Source: Sphingobacterium faecium
Lineage (GTDB): Bacteria > Bacteroidota > Bacteroidia > Sphingobacteriales > Sphingobacteriaceae
NCBI RefSeq assembly: GCF_003054045.1
Contig: NZ_QBKH01000005.1
Coordinates: 310,001 to 374,000, forward strand
DNA length: 64,000 bases
Direction: 5' to 3'
Each line of letters opens with the position of its first letter. The first letter of the stretch is position 1. Under the pieces are notes generated by a model. The model ran no database searches. It was not told the origin of the DNA and saw nothing but the letters and a program-made list of their open reading frames with translations. A program made the translations under genes and the position numbers. Shown here piece after piece: positions 34,386 to 43,003 of the stretch.

Positions 34386-36275
34386 TTAGATCATCTCAAC
34401 ACTGCGTTTCACGAATGATGTTAATGCAGCACCTGTTAACAAACCGCGTGATAATAAAGCTAAGTCAAACGCTTGTTTTGCCAATTGTGCACCTTCTTCT
34501 TCAGTACTTGATAAAATGCGTTTCACCAGTGGATGGTTACCATTTACGGTTACCTTATAGTTGTCAGGTAAGTTTCCGTAAAAGTTCATACCGCCATTGG
34601 TTTTGGCCATATCTTTCATACGACGCATAAACTCATCGATCGTTACTGATACAGGTAATTCTTCTGCAGATAAAGCGTCCACTTCAACTTTCATGTCAGG
34701 ACGGCTGATTGCTTTTTCAAAGATTGATAAGGCTTGTTTAGACTCCTCTTCAGAAATTGACAATTCTTGCTTCTCATCTTTTTGAATCAACTTATCGATG
34801 ACATCGGCATCTACACGTTTCAACTGTACCTTTTCACCTCCTTTTTGTTCCAAATAGGAAGTAATATGAGTATCCAGTGGACCATCTAATACCAATACAT
34901 CATAACCTTTTGTCTTTGCACTTGAAATAAAGCTATCTTGTTGTGCCGCATCGTGGGTATAGAGATAGATGATATTACCGTCTTTATCAACCTGAATATC
35001 TTTTACTTTCTCAAAATACTCTTTAATCGTATAGTTTTCTTTATCAGTATTGGTCAATAGACAGAATTCATTTGCTTTTTCAGCAAATTTCTCATCGCTC
35101 AACATACCATATTTGATAAATAAACCGATATCATTCCATTTTTCTTCAAAACCTTTACGATCTGTTTTAAAGATTTCCTGCAACTTATCAGCTACTTTTT
35201 TAGTGATATAGTTGTTGATCTTTTTCACGTTACTATCTGCTTGTAAGAAGCTTCTTGAAACGTTTAATGGGATATCCGGTGAGTCAATTACACCATGTAA
35301 CAACATTAAAAATTCAGGAACAATATCTTTTACTTCGTCGGTAATGAATACTTGACGTGAGTATAATTTGATTTTATTACGTTGAATTTCTAATTCATTT
35401 TTAATTTTCGGGAAGTATAAAATTCCGGTTAAATTAAATGGATAATCAACATTTAAATGGATCCAGAATAATGGTTCGTCCATTGAATATGGATACAACT
35501 CTTTATAGAAAGCCAAATAGTCTGCATCTGTCAGTTCAGATGGAGCTTTGGTCCAAGCTGGGCTTGTGTTGTTGATGATGTTATCAACTTCAACAGATTT
35601 ATATTTTGGTTTTCCTTCTTCATCTTCGCCATCTGGTTCAGAAGTTGTTTTCGTTCCGAAGCGGATATTTACAGGAAGGAAACGCGCATATTTGTCCAAG
35701 ATCTCCTGTAAACGCGATTGGCTTAGGAATTCTGAAGACTCTTCATTAATGTGTAAAATGATATCAGTACCACGTGTCGTACGTGTACCTGCAGAAATTT
35801 CATACGAAGTACTACCATCACATGTCCAGTGTGCAGCCTCTGCCCCATCTTGGTAAGATAGCGTTTCAATTTCAACGTTATCAGCAACCATAAATGCGGA
35901 ATAGAAACCTAATCCAAATCGACCGATGATTTCATTTGCATCATTTGCTTCTTTGAATTTTTCCATAAATTCAGTTGCACCTGAAAAAGCAACTTGATTG
36001 ATGTATTTTTTAATCTCGTCAGCTGTCATACCGATACCATTATCCGAAATGGTAATCGTTTTTGCTGCTTCATCAAGTTTTACATCAACTAATAAATCAC
36101 CTACTTCACCTTGGTATTGACCTAATGAAGCTAAGCGTTTTATTTTTTGAGAAGCATCGACCGCGTTTGAAACTAACTCGCGTAAGAAGATCTCATTATC
36201 AGAGTATAAGAATTTTTTAATGACAGGAAAAATGTTTTCCGTGTGGATTGAAATAGATCCTTTTTCTGTGTTCAT
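34386..36275 (-). CDS. htpG: Molecular chaperone HtpG (Hsp90)
   Basis: The 629-residue ATP-dependent chaperone has the N-terminal GHKL ATP-binding domain with ELVSNAVDASQKI, ITISDNGIGMT and IGRFGLGFYSAFMVAD, then the middle domain with VFITDEVKDIVPEFL and GVIDSPDIPLNVSRSFLQ, and a C-terminal dimerisation domain. All the nucleotide-binding residues of bacterial Hsp90 are visible and the length is normal. The N-terminal MNTEKGSISIHTENIFP is typical of Bacteroidetes. It is monocistronic with a good terminator. No heat-shock operator such as CIRCE was seen upstream. Confidence 0.97.
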   Translation of the reverse strand: MNTEKGSISIHTENIFPVIKKFLYSDNEIFLRELVSNAVDASQKIKRLASLGQYQGEVGDLLVDVKLDEAAKTITISDNGIGMTADEIKKYINQVAFSGATEFMEKFKEANDANEIIGRFGLGFYSAFMVADNVEIETLSYQDGAEAAHWTCDGSTSYEISAGTRTTRGTDIILHINEESSEFLSQSRLQEILDKYARFLPVNIRFGTKTTSEPDGEDEEGKPKYKSVEVDNIINNTSPAWTKAPSELTDADYLAFYKELYPYSMDEPLFWIHLNVDYPFNLTGILYFPKIKNELEIQRNKIKLYSRQVFITDEVKDIVPEFLMLLHGVIDSPDIPLNVSRSFLQADSNVKKINNYITKKVADKLQEIFKTDRKGFEEKWNDIGLFIKYGMLSDEKFAEKANEFCLLTNTDKENYTIKEYFEKVKDIQVDKDGNIIYLYTHDAAQQDSFISSAKTKGYDVLVLDGPLDTHITSYLEQKGGEKVQLKRVDADVIDKLIQKDEKQELSISEEESKQALSIFEKAISRPDMKVEVDALSAEELPVSVTIDEFMRRMKDMAKTNGGMNFYGNLPDNYKVTVNGNHPLVKRILSSTEEEGAQLAKQAFDLALLSRGLLTGAALTSFVKRSVEMI

Positions 36276-36404
36276 ATATATTTTATATTTAATTGCTAAT
36301 TGATTTCACAGTTAAACATCAATCCATATTCCAAACAGTCAATTTGAGACAAGATGTCATCTTTTAAGTTAAAATGACAATACCCCAGTCGTATATTGCT
36401 GGAT

Positions 36405-36854
36405 TTAATCCTTATTTGTTATTGTAGTCAACAATTCATTTGCATTTTTATCAAATGCTATTGAAATTACTCCATTTGTACAGTTCCAAATAATAGGATT
36501 TACTTCCAATTGGTTCAAATCGGTATCCTGATCAATTTTCCTAAATTTTATAAACGAAGGTTCTCCATAAAGGAGTATCATTTCTTGCAAAAAATAATTG
36601 TAATTAGAGATTATCTCGTTTTTTCCATCGTTAGAAAATTTATACATGAGTGCAAACACATCTACCTTTTTCTAGTCTGAAGCGCGAATTCAAAAAAAAT
36701 TGGCTGTTAGATCTTTGAATTTATAATTGGGAACAAAAACAATATGACCTTGATCATGAACGGACAATTTCTTCTGATACAAATCCGATGATTTCATCTT
36801 TTTTTCACGATAAGGGCATATATCAAATATCGTCTTAATAGATTTATTAATCAA
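36405..36854 (-). pseudogene. Broken small gene; C-terminal ORF 36405-36659 plus upstream fragment
   Basis: The ORF 36405-36659 (84 aa, GTG start) has no proper N-terminus; it includes YKFSNDGKNEIISNYNYF and ends with IAFDKNANELLTTITNKD. Upstream in the same frame, after the stop of the TonB-like gene, is an open stretch including SSDLYQKKLSVHDQGHIVFV and NYKFKDLTANFF, then TGA and a TAG 18 bp apart. Removing one T from the T8 run and adding one A to the A5 run would join both pieces through EFALQTRKKVDV. This suggests either a decayed gene or a pair of homopolymer errors. I do not recognise the protein family. Confidence 0.45.
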
Positions 36855-37265
36855 CTATGCTTCAGAAGTATCCATTAAATTTAAACGTATCGGAAGTGTG
36901 TAGGCTACTCTGACCGGTTTACCTTTTTGATAACCAGGTGTCCAATTGCCATACTCTTTGATGAGCCGTATACCTTCTTCCCCCGTACCAAACCCCAGAT
37001 CTTTTGTAACTTTCACATCGGCTATTGATCCGTCTTTTTCCACCACAAATGAGATTTCAACTAAGCCTGTAATTTGATTATTGATCATCTCCTCTGAATA
37101 ATGAAAATTATCCCCAATATAGCGCATAAATTCATCCATGCCTTTAGGTGGTAAAGGTTGCTGATCGACAACATCGGCTGCACTCTCCTTCTTATTTAAA
37201 GAAATTGGGGTACATGAACTGATTATGCTCGAGGCAATTAAAAGTGGTAAAATAAACTTTTTCAT
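36855..37265 (-). CDS. TonB C-terminal domain lipoprotein
   Basis: Starting at the ATG at 37265 gives MKKFILPLLIASSIISSCTP, a lipoprotein signal with lipobox Cys19 (the ORF is open to 37313, but that start would lack a signal and overlap the upstream gene). The mature part carries a TonB_C-type domain: FVVEKDGSIADVKVTKDLGFG, then EEGIRLIKEYGNWTPGYQKG and VRVAYTLPIRL. It has no N-terminal membrane anchor for ExbB/D coupling, so it is probably not an energy transducer; such TonB-C lipoproteins are common and unassigned in Bacteroidetes. It lies 5 bp downstream of the DUF2891 gene and is likely in the same operon. Confidence 0.85.
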   Translation of the reverse strand: MKKFILPLLIASSIISSCTPISLNKKESAADVVDQQPLPPKGMDEFMRYIGDNFHYSEEMINNQITGLVEISFVVEKDGSIADVKVTKDLGFGTGEEGIRLIKEYGNWTPGYQKGKPVRVAYTLPIRLNLMDTSEA

Positions 37266-37270
37266 TAATG

Positions 37271-38395
37271 TTATTGATGTGTTATAGCATATAAAGCAAA
37301 TGTCCCAAGCCAATGTGAGCCCATATAGTCGTCATTGCTGATATTTGGCAACGAGTAAGTGAGGTGGTTATTGGCCTGTTGATGTACATGATTTAGTTCC
37401 GGTAATTTTGTCGCGATACCATTAAGACAAGTTGCACGGCTAAAATTCAGTCCATCTAAATGAACAAGCTTGCCATCCGTGCGGTCTTTAACAATACCAG
37501 GCTCTAACTTAAAGTCTTTAACAAACAAATCGGGCATAAAGTCTGTTAACCATTTTTTATATTCGTCATCATTTAAAACTTTTGTCATCAATAATGCCTC
37601 TTCTAAGCAAGGAGAAAGAAAGTCGCTACCACTAGGTTCAAATGCCAGAGAGCAGGATTTATCATTTATAAAAAGACGCTTTGCATGTTGTGTAATTAAA
37701 TTTTCAAAAGCGGTATCTTGCGTTACCTTCGCATAATCCATTGATAATGTAAATCCAAAAGCGGTATTATCATGCTGTCCCGAACGAATTGGGTAAACGA
37801 GTTTAGGCAAGTACCCTTCGTAACGTTTTACGAGCAGATCTGCCAAAGGCTGTAGCGCTGTGGCCCACTGTTTCCCCTCTGCATCATTCCAGGTCAATAA
37901 TTCTGCCTGCAACTGCAAGAGCCACGCCCATCCATAGGTGCGTTCGAAGCTTGTATTATTACTGTCCAGAAAGAAAGCAATTTCTTGATCAACATTCGTT
38001 TTAGTTATTTTATCATTCAAGATCAGTCTCGCCTGCTTACTTTCACTGAGATTAGGGAATGTTTTCAATATTTTAACGATGGACCAATAACCATGAACGG
38101 ATGAATGCCAATCAAAACAGCCGTAAAAAATGGGATGTAATTGTTTTGGTGATTTTAGATCCTGAGCAGATCCGATGACCTGCCCCAATTTATTTGGATA
38201 CTCCTGTTCAAGGCAATGTAACGGCAGTGCCAATATCCTTTTTGCCTCAGTAGAATCCAGTACGACCTGTTGATTTTTTCCTACTGTGCTATTTTCTGTT
38301 TCTGATTGTTGAGAAGTTGTTCCTTGATTTTTGTTGTTATTGTTGCATGACAATAAAACAGTACAAGTAAAAATGGTAACTAATATTTTGAACAT
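37271..38395 (-). CDS. DUF2891 lipoprotein
   Basis: The 374-residue protein has a lipoprotein signal (MFKILVTIFTCTVLLSCNNN, Cys17) followed by an Asn/Gln/Ser-rich linker and a DUF2891 domain. Recognisable parts are HPIFYGCFDWHSSVHGYWSI near the start of the domain, RTYGWAWLLQLQAELL and YMGSHWLGTFALYAI at the end. The many conserved His, Trp and Asp residues and the helical repeats suggest an alpha/alpha-toroid fold like glycan-processing enzymes, but no activity is known. It heads a short operon with the TonB-C lipoprotein and sits next to the glycosidase block. Confidence 0.88.
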   Translation of the reverse strand: MFKILVTIFTCTVLLSCNNNNKNQGTTSQQSETENSTVGKNQQVVLDSTEAKRILALPLHCLEQEYPNKLGQVIGSAQDLKSPKQLHPIFYGCFDWHSSVHGYWSIVKILKTFPNLSESKQARLILNDKITKTNVDQEIAFFLDSNNTSFERTYGWAWLLQLQAELLTWNDAEGKQWATALQPLADLLVKRYEGYLPKLVYPIRSGQHDNTAFGFTLSMDYAKVTQDTAFENLITQHAKRLFINDKSCSLAFEPSGSDFLSPCLEEALLMTKVLNDDEYKKWLTDFMPDLFVKDFKLEPGIVKDRTDGKLVHLDGLNFSRATCLNGIATKLPELNHVHQQANNHLTYSLPNISNDDYMGSHWLGTFALYAITHQ

Positions 38396-38429
38396 TTTCG
38401 GTACATGAATTGATTTTTAAAAGTAATAA

Positions 38430-38463
38430 AAAAAAGCCAAAATCATTAAATTTTGGCTTTTTT
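38430..38463. terminator. Bidirectional terminator (14-bp stem)
   Basis: AAAAAAGCCAAAAT (38430-38443) pairs with 38450-38463 around a 6-nt loop. It ends the minus-strand fucosidase gene at 38483 and insulates the DUF2891 gene downstream. Confidence 0.92.
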
Positions 38464-38482
38464 AGACGTTTCAAAATAGATT

Positions 38483-39985
38483 TTACATCTTAGCATCCAT
38501 TAGCTTCTCTGCTTTTCCTTTAGGTGCGCCGGTTTTCATTTTAATGACAAACGCTTGATTCGACTGGAAACTTTTGGGCAATAGCACGTCATAATAGGTG
38601 TTTTTATCGAGATCAATACCAAGATCTGAATGACGCACCTCTAACATTTGTCCATTCGCTAATAACGTGGCAGACACAGGAACCTCTGTCGCAGTTTTGG
38701 GCACAGATATCCGGACAATATTGTTGACGGGCCTGTTGAAAACTGTGAGGTATAAGTTATCAGCTTTTTTAGTGAAGTATCCTAGTTTAGAATTGGTCAT
38801 CCCAGCATGTTTGGCTCCATAGATTGCTTCACCATTTATTTTCATCCATTCACCAAGCTCTTTTGCTACTTTATCTTCCTCAGGATGCATCTTTCCCTGA
38901 CCGTCTGGACCGAAATTTAAAACAAAATTACCACTTAGGGATGCTGAATAGGTCAGCATATCGATAATATCGTCTGTCGTTTTGGTATAAATACCCGACC
39001 AATCTTTCATGTATCCCCAGCCGTTTGGTGGAATCGTCATCACACAATCCCAATCACGTCCCTCTAGCCAAGTAATATCTCCAGGCAATTTACGCTCCCA
39101 ACCTTGTTCATAATCGCCCAACATCTGACCATTTGAATCAAAATGACGTTTCCCAAATTCATCATTTCGGAAACGGGAGCCGATGATAAGACCAGGATGT
39201 TTTTCCCGAAGTTCTTTTTCAAGATTATAAGTAAAATCATAAGACTTTATCCAAGACTGATCCCACGTGCCATCAAACCAAAATCCTTTCATCTGTGGAT
39301 AATTTGTCATCAACTCCAGTAACTGATTTCTAGTATATTTCAAGAATTTATCAAACTTTTTCTTTTCCTCTTCCGTTTTAGGTTCTTTACCCATATAATC
39401 AGGATTGTTCCATTCTAATACAGAGAAATAAAGGTACACATCGATACCTACTGCGGTATAGGCATCTATAACCTCTTTCACAATATCTTTTTTATAGGGT
39501 GTCTTACTGATATTATAAGGCGAATATTTGGTTGGCCACATCGCAAAACCATCATGATGCTTTGTCGTAAAAATCACGTACTTCGCTCCCATTTCTTTTG
39601 CCTGCTTTGCCCAACGCTTTGCGTCAAAATCTTTGGGATTAAATTGTTTGTAAAGGTTGTCGTATATATTCACCCAATCTTTAGGGGCTGATGGTCCTCT
39701 CCATGAACGGATCCATTCGGATGCTGCCGCACCACCACGTGCACTCACTCCTTCCCATTCATTCCCTGGTATTGCATATAGCCCCCAATGTATAAATTGA
39801 CCTAATCCATAATTGCGGAATGCAACCATTGCCTCATCTGTCCGATTGGCAGGTGACAACGGTCCATACTTAATTTCTTTGATTTCTGTTGATTTAATTT
39901 TTGGTCCGGTCCATTGTGCTTGTAGGGAATTGACTCCAGCTAACAATGCCACAGCAAGTATAGATCTGCTTAATAAGTTATTCAT
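38483..39985 (-). CDS. Alpha-L-fucosidase (GH29), secreted
   Basis: The start at 39985 (MNNLLSRSILAVALLAGVNS, signal peptide ending LQAQ) is preferred over the longer frame to 40012, which would overlap the upstream gene. The 500-residue enzyme shows the GH29 barrel: NYGLGQFIHWGLYAIPGNEW, MGAKYVIFTTKHHDGFAMW, and MKGFWFDGTWDQSW with the likely nucleophile Asp. SGNFVLNFGPDGQGKMHPEE precedes a C-terminal beta domain. It lies 10 bp after the GH20 gene, so the two enzymes are co-expressed and probably act on the same fucosylated, GlcNAc/GalNAc-containing glycan. Confidence 0.95.
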   Translation of the reverse strand: MNNLLSRSILAVALLAGVNSLQAQWTGPKIKSTEIKEIKYGPLSPANRTDEAMVAFRNYGLGQFIHWGLYAIPGNEWEGVSARGGAAASEWIRSWRGPSAPKDWVNIYDNLYKQFNPKDFDAKRWAKQAKEMGAKYVIFTTKHHDGFAMWPTKYSPYNISKTPYKKDIVKEVIDAYTAVGIDVYLYFSVLEWNNPDYMGKEPKTEEEKKKFDKFLKYTRNQLLELMTNYPQMKGFWFDGTWDQSWIKSYDFTYNLEKELREKHPGLIIGSRFRNDEFGKRHFDSNGQMLGDYEQGWERKLPGDITWLEGRDWDCVMTIPPNGWGYMKDWSGIYTKTTDDIIDMLTYSASLSGNFVLNFGPDGQGKMHPEEDKVAKELGEWMKINGEAIYGAKHAGMTNSKLGYFTKKADNLYLTVFNRPVNNIVRISVPKTATEVPVSATLLANGQMLEVRHSDLGIDLDKNTYYDVLLPKSFQSNQAFVIKMKTGAPKGKAEKLMDAKM

Positions 39986-39995
39986 ATTTAATTGG

Positions 39996-41621
39996 TTATT
40001 CAGGATTATCAATATAAACGCGTTGTGTCTTTTTTATCAACACCGGTTCAGGATGTGCATTTGTAAATGGATCGTAGTAGTACAAATTTGCTTCACGATA
40101 CAAATTCAAATGTTTTTTCAATGATGCTGAAAATTGCACGTAATTTTTATTTGAATTTTTCGTCCAACCGACCTCCGCCAGAGCGGCTAATCGTGGAAAA
40201 GTTAAATAGTCTAATCTATTGGTATTGATAACGGTTTCCGTCCATAAATTTCCCTGAATACCTAGAATCTGATTTTTATCGGTCGTCAACGAAGCATAAT
40301 TATGTGGAGAAAAATTATAAACATTTTCCAAAGGATTGTACAGTTTTCCCCATTTTCGCCCATATTTATGCGATTCTTCCTGTACAAAATCAAAATAAAG
40401 TGGTAATCTTGGTGTCAATATTGTTTTATAGCCAGCCTTTAATATTGCTTTTAACTGCTCAGGTTTATCATGTCGCCACCACATGAGTATAGTTTTCTCT
40501 TTTGATAAATCGGCATCTACCATTTCATCCCAGGCGAGTAAAGTGGCATCCATTTTTTTTAGCGAATCTGCCATGCGACGCATAAAGTAATTTTCGACCG
40601 CTTTGTTATTATTTAGATCATGCTTATGCTTCAAATCCTGCACTTTAGTATCTGAATTCCATGCTTCACTACCAAAGGATACTTCATCGCCCCCTAAATG
40701 TATTACCGACGATGGAAACAACGCTTTCGTTTCGCGCAACACTTGAGTTAAAAAAGAATACGTTATATCTTTAGCCGGATGAAAAGTAAAATCTGGATGT
40801 TTATCATTTCCACCACCACTTAATTGCGGATAAGCTCGATTTGCCGCTGTGGCATGCCCGGGCATATCGATTTCAGGAATGACTTCGATGTTCCTTTCTT
40901 GTGCATAAGCTACAATCTCTGTGATATCTGCCTGCGTATAGTAGGCCGTGGGAGCATATGGATCAGTCTGGGAGCCAATACCACCGACCAATGTTAATAG
41001 AGGATATTTTTGGATTTCTAATCGCCAAGCGGGTTCATCAGTCAAGTGCCAGTGGAACTTATTGAGTTTATAAAATGCCATCCAATCTAAAATGGATTTC
41101 ACCTTCTCCTTTCCAAAAAAGTGACGTGATTCATCTAACATAAAACCTCGCCACGGATATGCTGGTTTATCTTTGATTTCAAAAGCAGGTATAGTGATTC
41201 CAGACGCAGATTTATTTCCAAAGCTAAATGCTTGCAAAAGCGAACTGACGGCATGGGTAGCTCCTGCAGGAGAGCTTGCATAAATAATTAGCGTACTGCT
41301 CGCTGTCTTAATTTCATATTCCTCACTTTCAAGATTTTGCTTACGAACAAATTGAATTGCTGAAACCTGTTTTTTATCATGATGGATAAGTCCTGTATAA
41401 CCAAATTTTGATAAAAGCTGCTTTTGAAGATACCGACCAACCGTATCAAAAGCCTCATCTCCGATTTGTATCTTACTTAATGAAGGGAAGAAATACGACC
41501 CTTCCGTCATCTGTAAAAAATCTGGCTTCGGAATTAGCGATAGCTGTGCTTTCGTAACACTGGAGCTAGTCGTAAACAAGACGATAAATGCTGCTGCTTT
41601 GCCAAGTTTTTTTGTGATCAT
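39996..41621 (-). CDS. Beta-N-acetylhexosaminidase (GH20), secreted
   Basis: This enzyme removes terminal GlcNAc or GalNAc by substrate-assisted catalysis. The 541-residue protein has a signal peptide (ending SSSVTKAQ), a GH20b N-terminal domain (about 26-145) and the GH20 barrel with YPWRGFMLDESRHFFG, LNKFHWHLTDEPAWRLEI, VIPEIDMPGHATAA and the catalytic pair in VIHLGGDEVSFG. A normal-length C-terminal part ends with LAALAEVGWTKN and an extension. It is upstream of the GH29 gene in a tight pair. Confidence 0.95.
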   Translation of the reverse strand: MITKKLGKAAAFIVLFTTSSSVTKAQLSLIPKPDFLQMTEGSYFFPSLSKIQIGDEAFDTVGRYLQKQLLSKFGYTGLIHHDKKQVSAIQFVRKQNLESEEYEIKTASSTLIIYASSPAGATHAVSSLLQAFSFGNKSASGITIPAFEIKDKPAYPWRGFMLDESRHFFGKEKVKSILDWMAFYKLNKFHWHLTDEPAWRLEIQKYPLLTLVGGIGSQTDPYAPTAYYTQADITEIVAYAQERNIEVIPEIDMPGHATAANRAYPQLSGGGNDKHPDFTFHPAKDITYSFLTQVLRETKALFPSSVIHLGGDEVSFGSEAWNSDTKVQDLKHKHDLNNNKAVENYFMRRMADSLKKMDATLLAWDEMVDADLSKEKTILMWWRHDKPEQLKAILKAGYKTILTPRLPLYFDFVQEESHKYGRKWGKLYNPLENVYNFSPHNYASLTTDKNQILGIQGNLWTETVINTNRLDYLTFPRLAALAEVGWTKNSNKNYVQFSASLKKHLNLYREANLYYYDPFTNAHPEPVLIKKTQRVYIDNPE

Positions 41622-41641
41622 AAAATTTTATTAACCCTGTC

Positions 41642-41680
41642 ACGACTACGCCTCGATTGTCTCGAGATGTGGTCAGAAAG
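41642..41680. repeat. Possible REP-like imperfect palindrome
   Basis: Between the GH20 and sirtuin genes, CGACTACGCCTCGATTGTCT and the following bases form an imperfect 13-bp hairpin with a CTCGA/TCGAG core. It is more GC-rich than its surroundings and resembles the short intergenic palindromes found in many copies in some Bacteroidetes genomes. Only one copy was noticed in this window. Confidence 0.3.
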
Positions 41681-41798
41681 AAAAACGTATTAATTCGATT
41701 TATAAAATCTAAATATATGCTTCTTGCAGATGATCTCAGGGAATATCTAGGATGCAAACGATTGTGCAAATGACGAAAACGTTAGCGTAATGAATTGC

Positions 41799-42500
41799 TT
41801 ACAAAGTAGCATATCGCTCTATTAGCTGAGCAACCAGATAGGGAACTGCTTCCGATGCAGCACTTTCTATGGTACTTGCCCGTTTGGGTATCCGCGATGT
41901 GTTAATCTGTTTATCAACAACATATAAATCGCATGTAGGTGCTATTACATCAACTAATCCTGCAGCTGGATATACAGCCAAAGAGGTGCCGATAACAATC
42001 ATGATGTCGGCCTCTCGTGTCATTTCGATGGCTGGTTCCATATTCGGAACTGCCTCACCGAACCATACTATATTAGGTCTTAATTGGGAACCTTTTTCAC
42101 ATAAGTCACCCATTTTGATCTCATAACCGTCGATTGGATAGATTAGCCTTTTATCTTTTGATGAGCAAGCTTGATCTAATCTTCCATGCAAATGAAGCAC
42201 ATGATCAGAACCTGCCCGTTCATGTAATGTATCCACATTTTGAGTCACAATCTGTACATCAAACGACTTATCCAATGCGACCAGAGCTTCATGCGCAGCA
42301 TTAGGTTTAGCCTGCATAGCGACTTGTCGCCGCATGTTATAAAAATCTTGAACGAGTTTGGGATTACGGTACCAGCCATCAATACTAGCAACGTCATCTA
42401 CATCATGCCCCTCCCACAATCCATCCGCATCTCTAAATGTCTTAATACCACTTTCTGCTGAGATACCAGCTCCGGTAAATACAATGATTTTCTTCTTCAT
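41799..42500 (-). CDS. cobB: NAD-dependent protein deacylase (sirtuin, CobB-like)
   Basis: Sirtuins remove acyl groups from lysines using NAD+. Start at 42500 (MKKKIIVFTGAGISAESGI) is preferred to the longer frame, which overlaps the upstream stop. The 233-residue protein has GAGISAESGIKTFRD, the catalytic VTQNVDTLHERAG and HLHG, VWFGEAVPN and IGTSLAVYPAAGL. FYNMRR carries the Y-x-x-R pair associated with desuccinylase activity in CobB and SIRT5. Only two cysteines remain in the region that normally has four zinc-binding Cys (ACSSKDKR ... DLCEKGS), so structural zinc is probably absent, as in some Bacteroidetes homologues. It follows the small lipoprotein gene closely. Confidence 0.93.
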   Translation of the reverse strand: MKKKIIVFTGAGISAESGIKTFRDADGLWEGHDVDDVASIDGWYRNPKLVQDFYNMRRQVAMQAKPNAAHEALVALDKSFDVQIVTQNVDTLHERAGSDHVLHLHGRLDQACSSKDKRLIYPIDGYEIKMGDLCEKGSQLRPNIVWFGEAVPNMEPAIEMTREADIMIVIGTSLAVYPAAGLVDVIAPTCDLYVVDKQINTSRIPKRASTIESAASEAVPYLVAQLIERYATL

Positions 42501-42514
42501 ATCTTCATTATCTA

Positions 42515-42961
42515 CTACCAAGTTAAGACCGAATCTTGGAAATTGGTTGGCAATTGCAATTTAATGGAGTCTTTACTGCTGATGACATTATTATTGGACG
42601 TTATAAATGCTCTTTCAAAACTCACAAAAATCTTATTCGGTATATGAAGTTCTAAGGGAGATTTGGCCTTAAAAATGTAACGATTATTTTCCAAACTAAG
42701 ATTTTTATAGATGCGATAAGCAACTACCTTAGCCTTTATTTTTTCAACTCCAGCGAGTTTCTTTATATCTGTTGTATTTTGAGCTTCGGTATCCTCATAG
42801 TACATAAAATGATCCGAATTAGCGAGATCTCTAATATCCAGGCGTTGCTCTAGCACTTCCCGGGCAAGTGAATCGGCAAGTTGCTTTTGCGTTTCATTTC
42901 CGTTTCCGTGATTACAGGAAAGTAGCAGTGACAAGGGTAACAGTGTTAAAATATATTTCAT
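42515..42961 (-). CDS. Small lipoprotein, unknown function
   Basis: Starting at 42961 gives MKYILTLLPLSLLLSCNHGN, a lipoprotein signal with Cys16. The 148-residue protein has a helical segment (QKQLADSLAREVLEQRLDIRDLANS) and then a probable beta domain with YIFKAKSPLELHIPNKIFVSFE. I recognise no family. Its stop is 14 bp before the sirtuin start, so the two are likely co-transcribed; a functional link is not evident. Confidence 0.65.
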   Translation of the reverse strand: MKYILTLLPLSLLLSCNHGNGNETQKQLADSLAREVLEQRLDIRDLANSDHFMYYEDTEAQNTTDIKKLAGVEKIKAKVVAYRIYKNLSLENNRYIFKAKSPLELHIPNKIFVSFERAFITSNNNVISSKDSIKLQLPTNFQDSVLTW

Positions 42962-42971
42962 AATCATAAAA

Positions 42972-42997
42972 AAAGAGGCAATTTTAATTGCCTCTTT
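42972..42997 (-). terminator. Terminator of the third GH29 gene
   Basis: AAAGAGGCAATT (42972-42983) pairs perfectly with 42986-42997, and on the minus strand it is followed by T residues. It sits directly after the stop at 43004. Confidence 0.85.
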
Positions 42998-43003
42998 ACA
43001 AAT

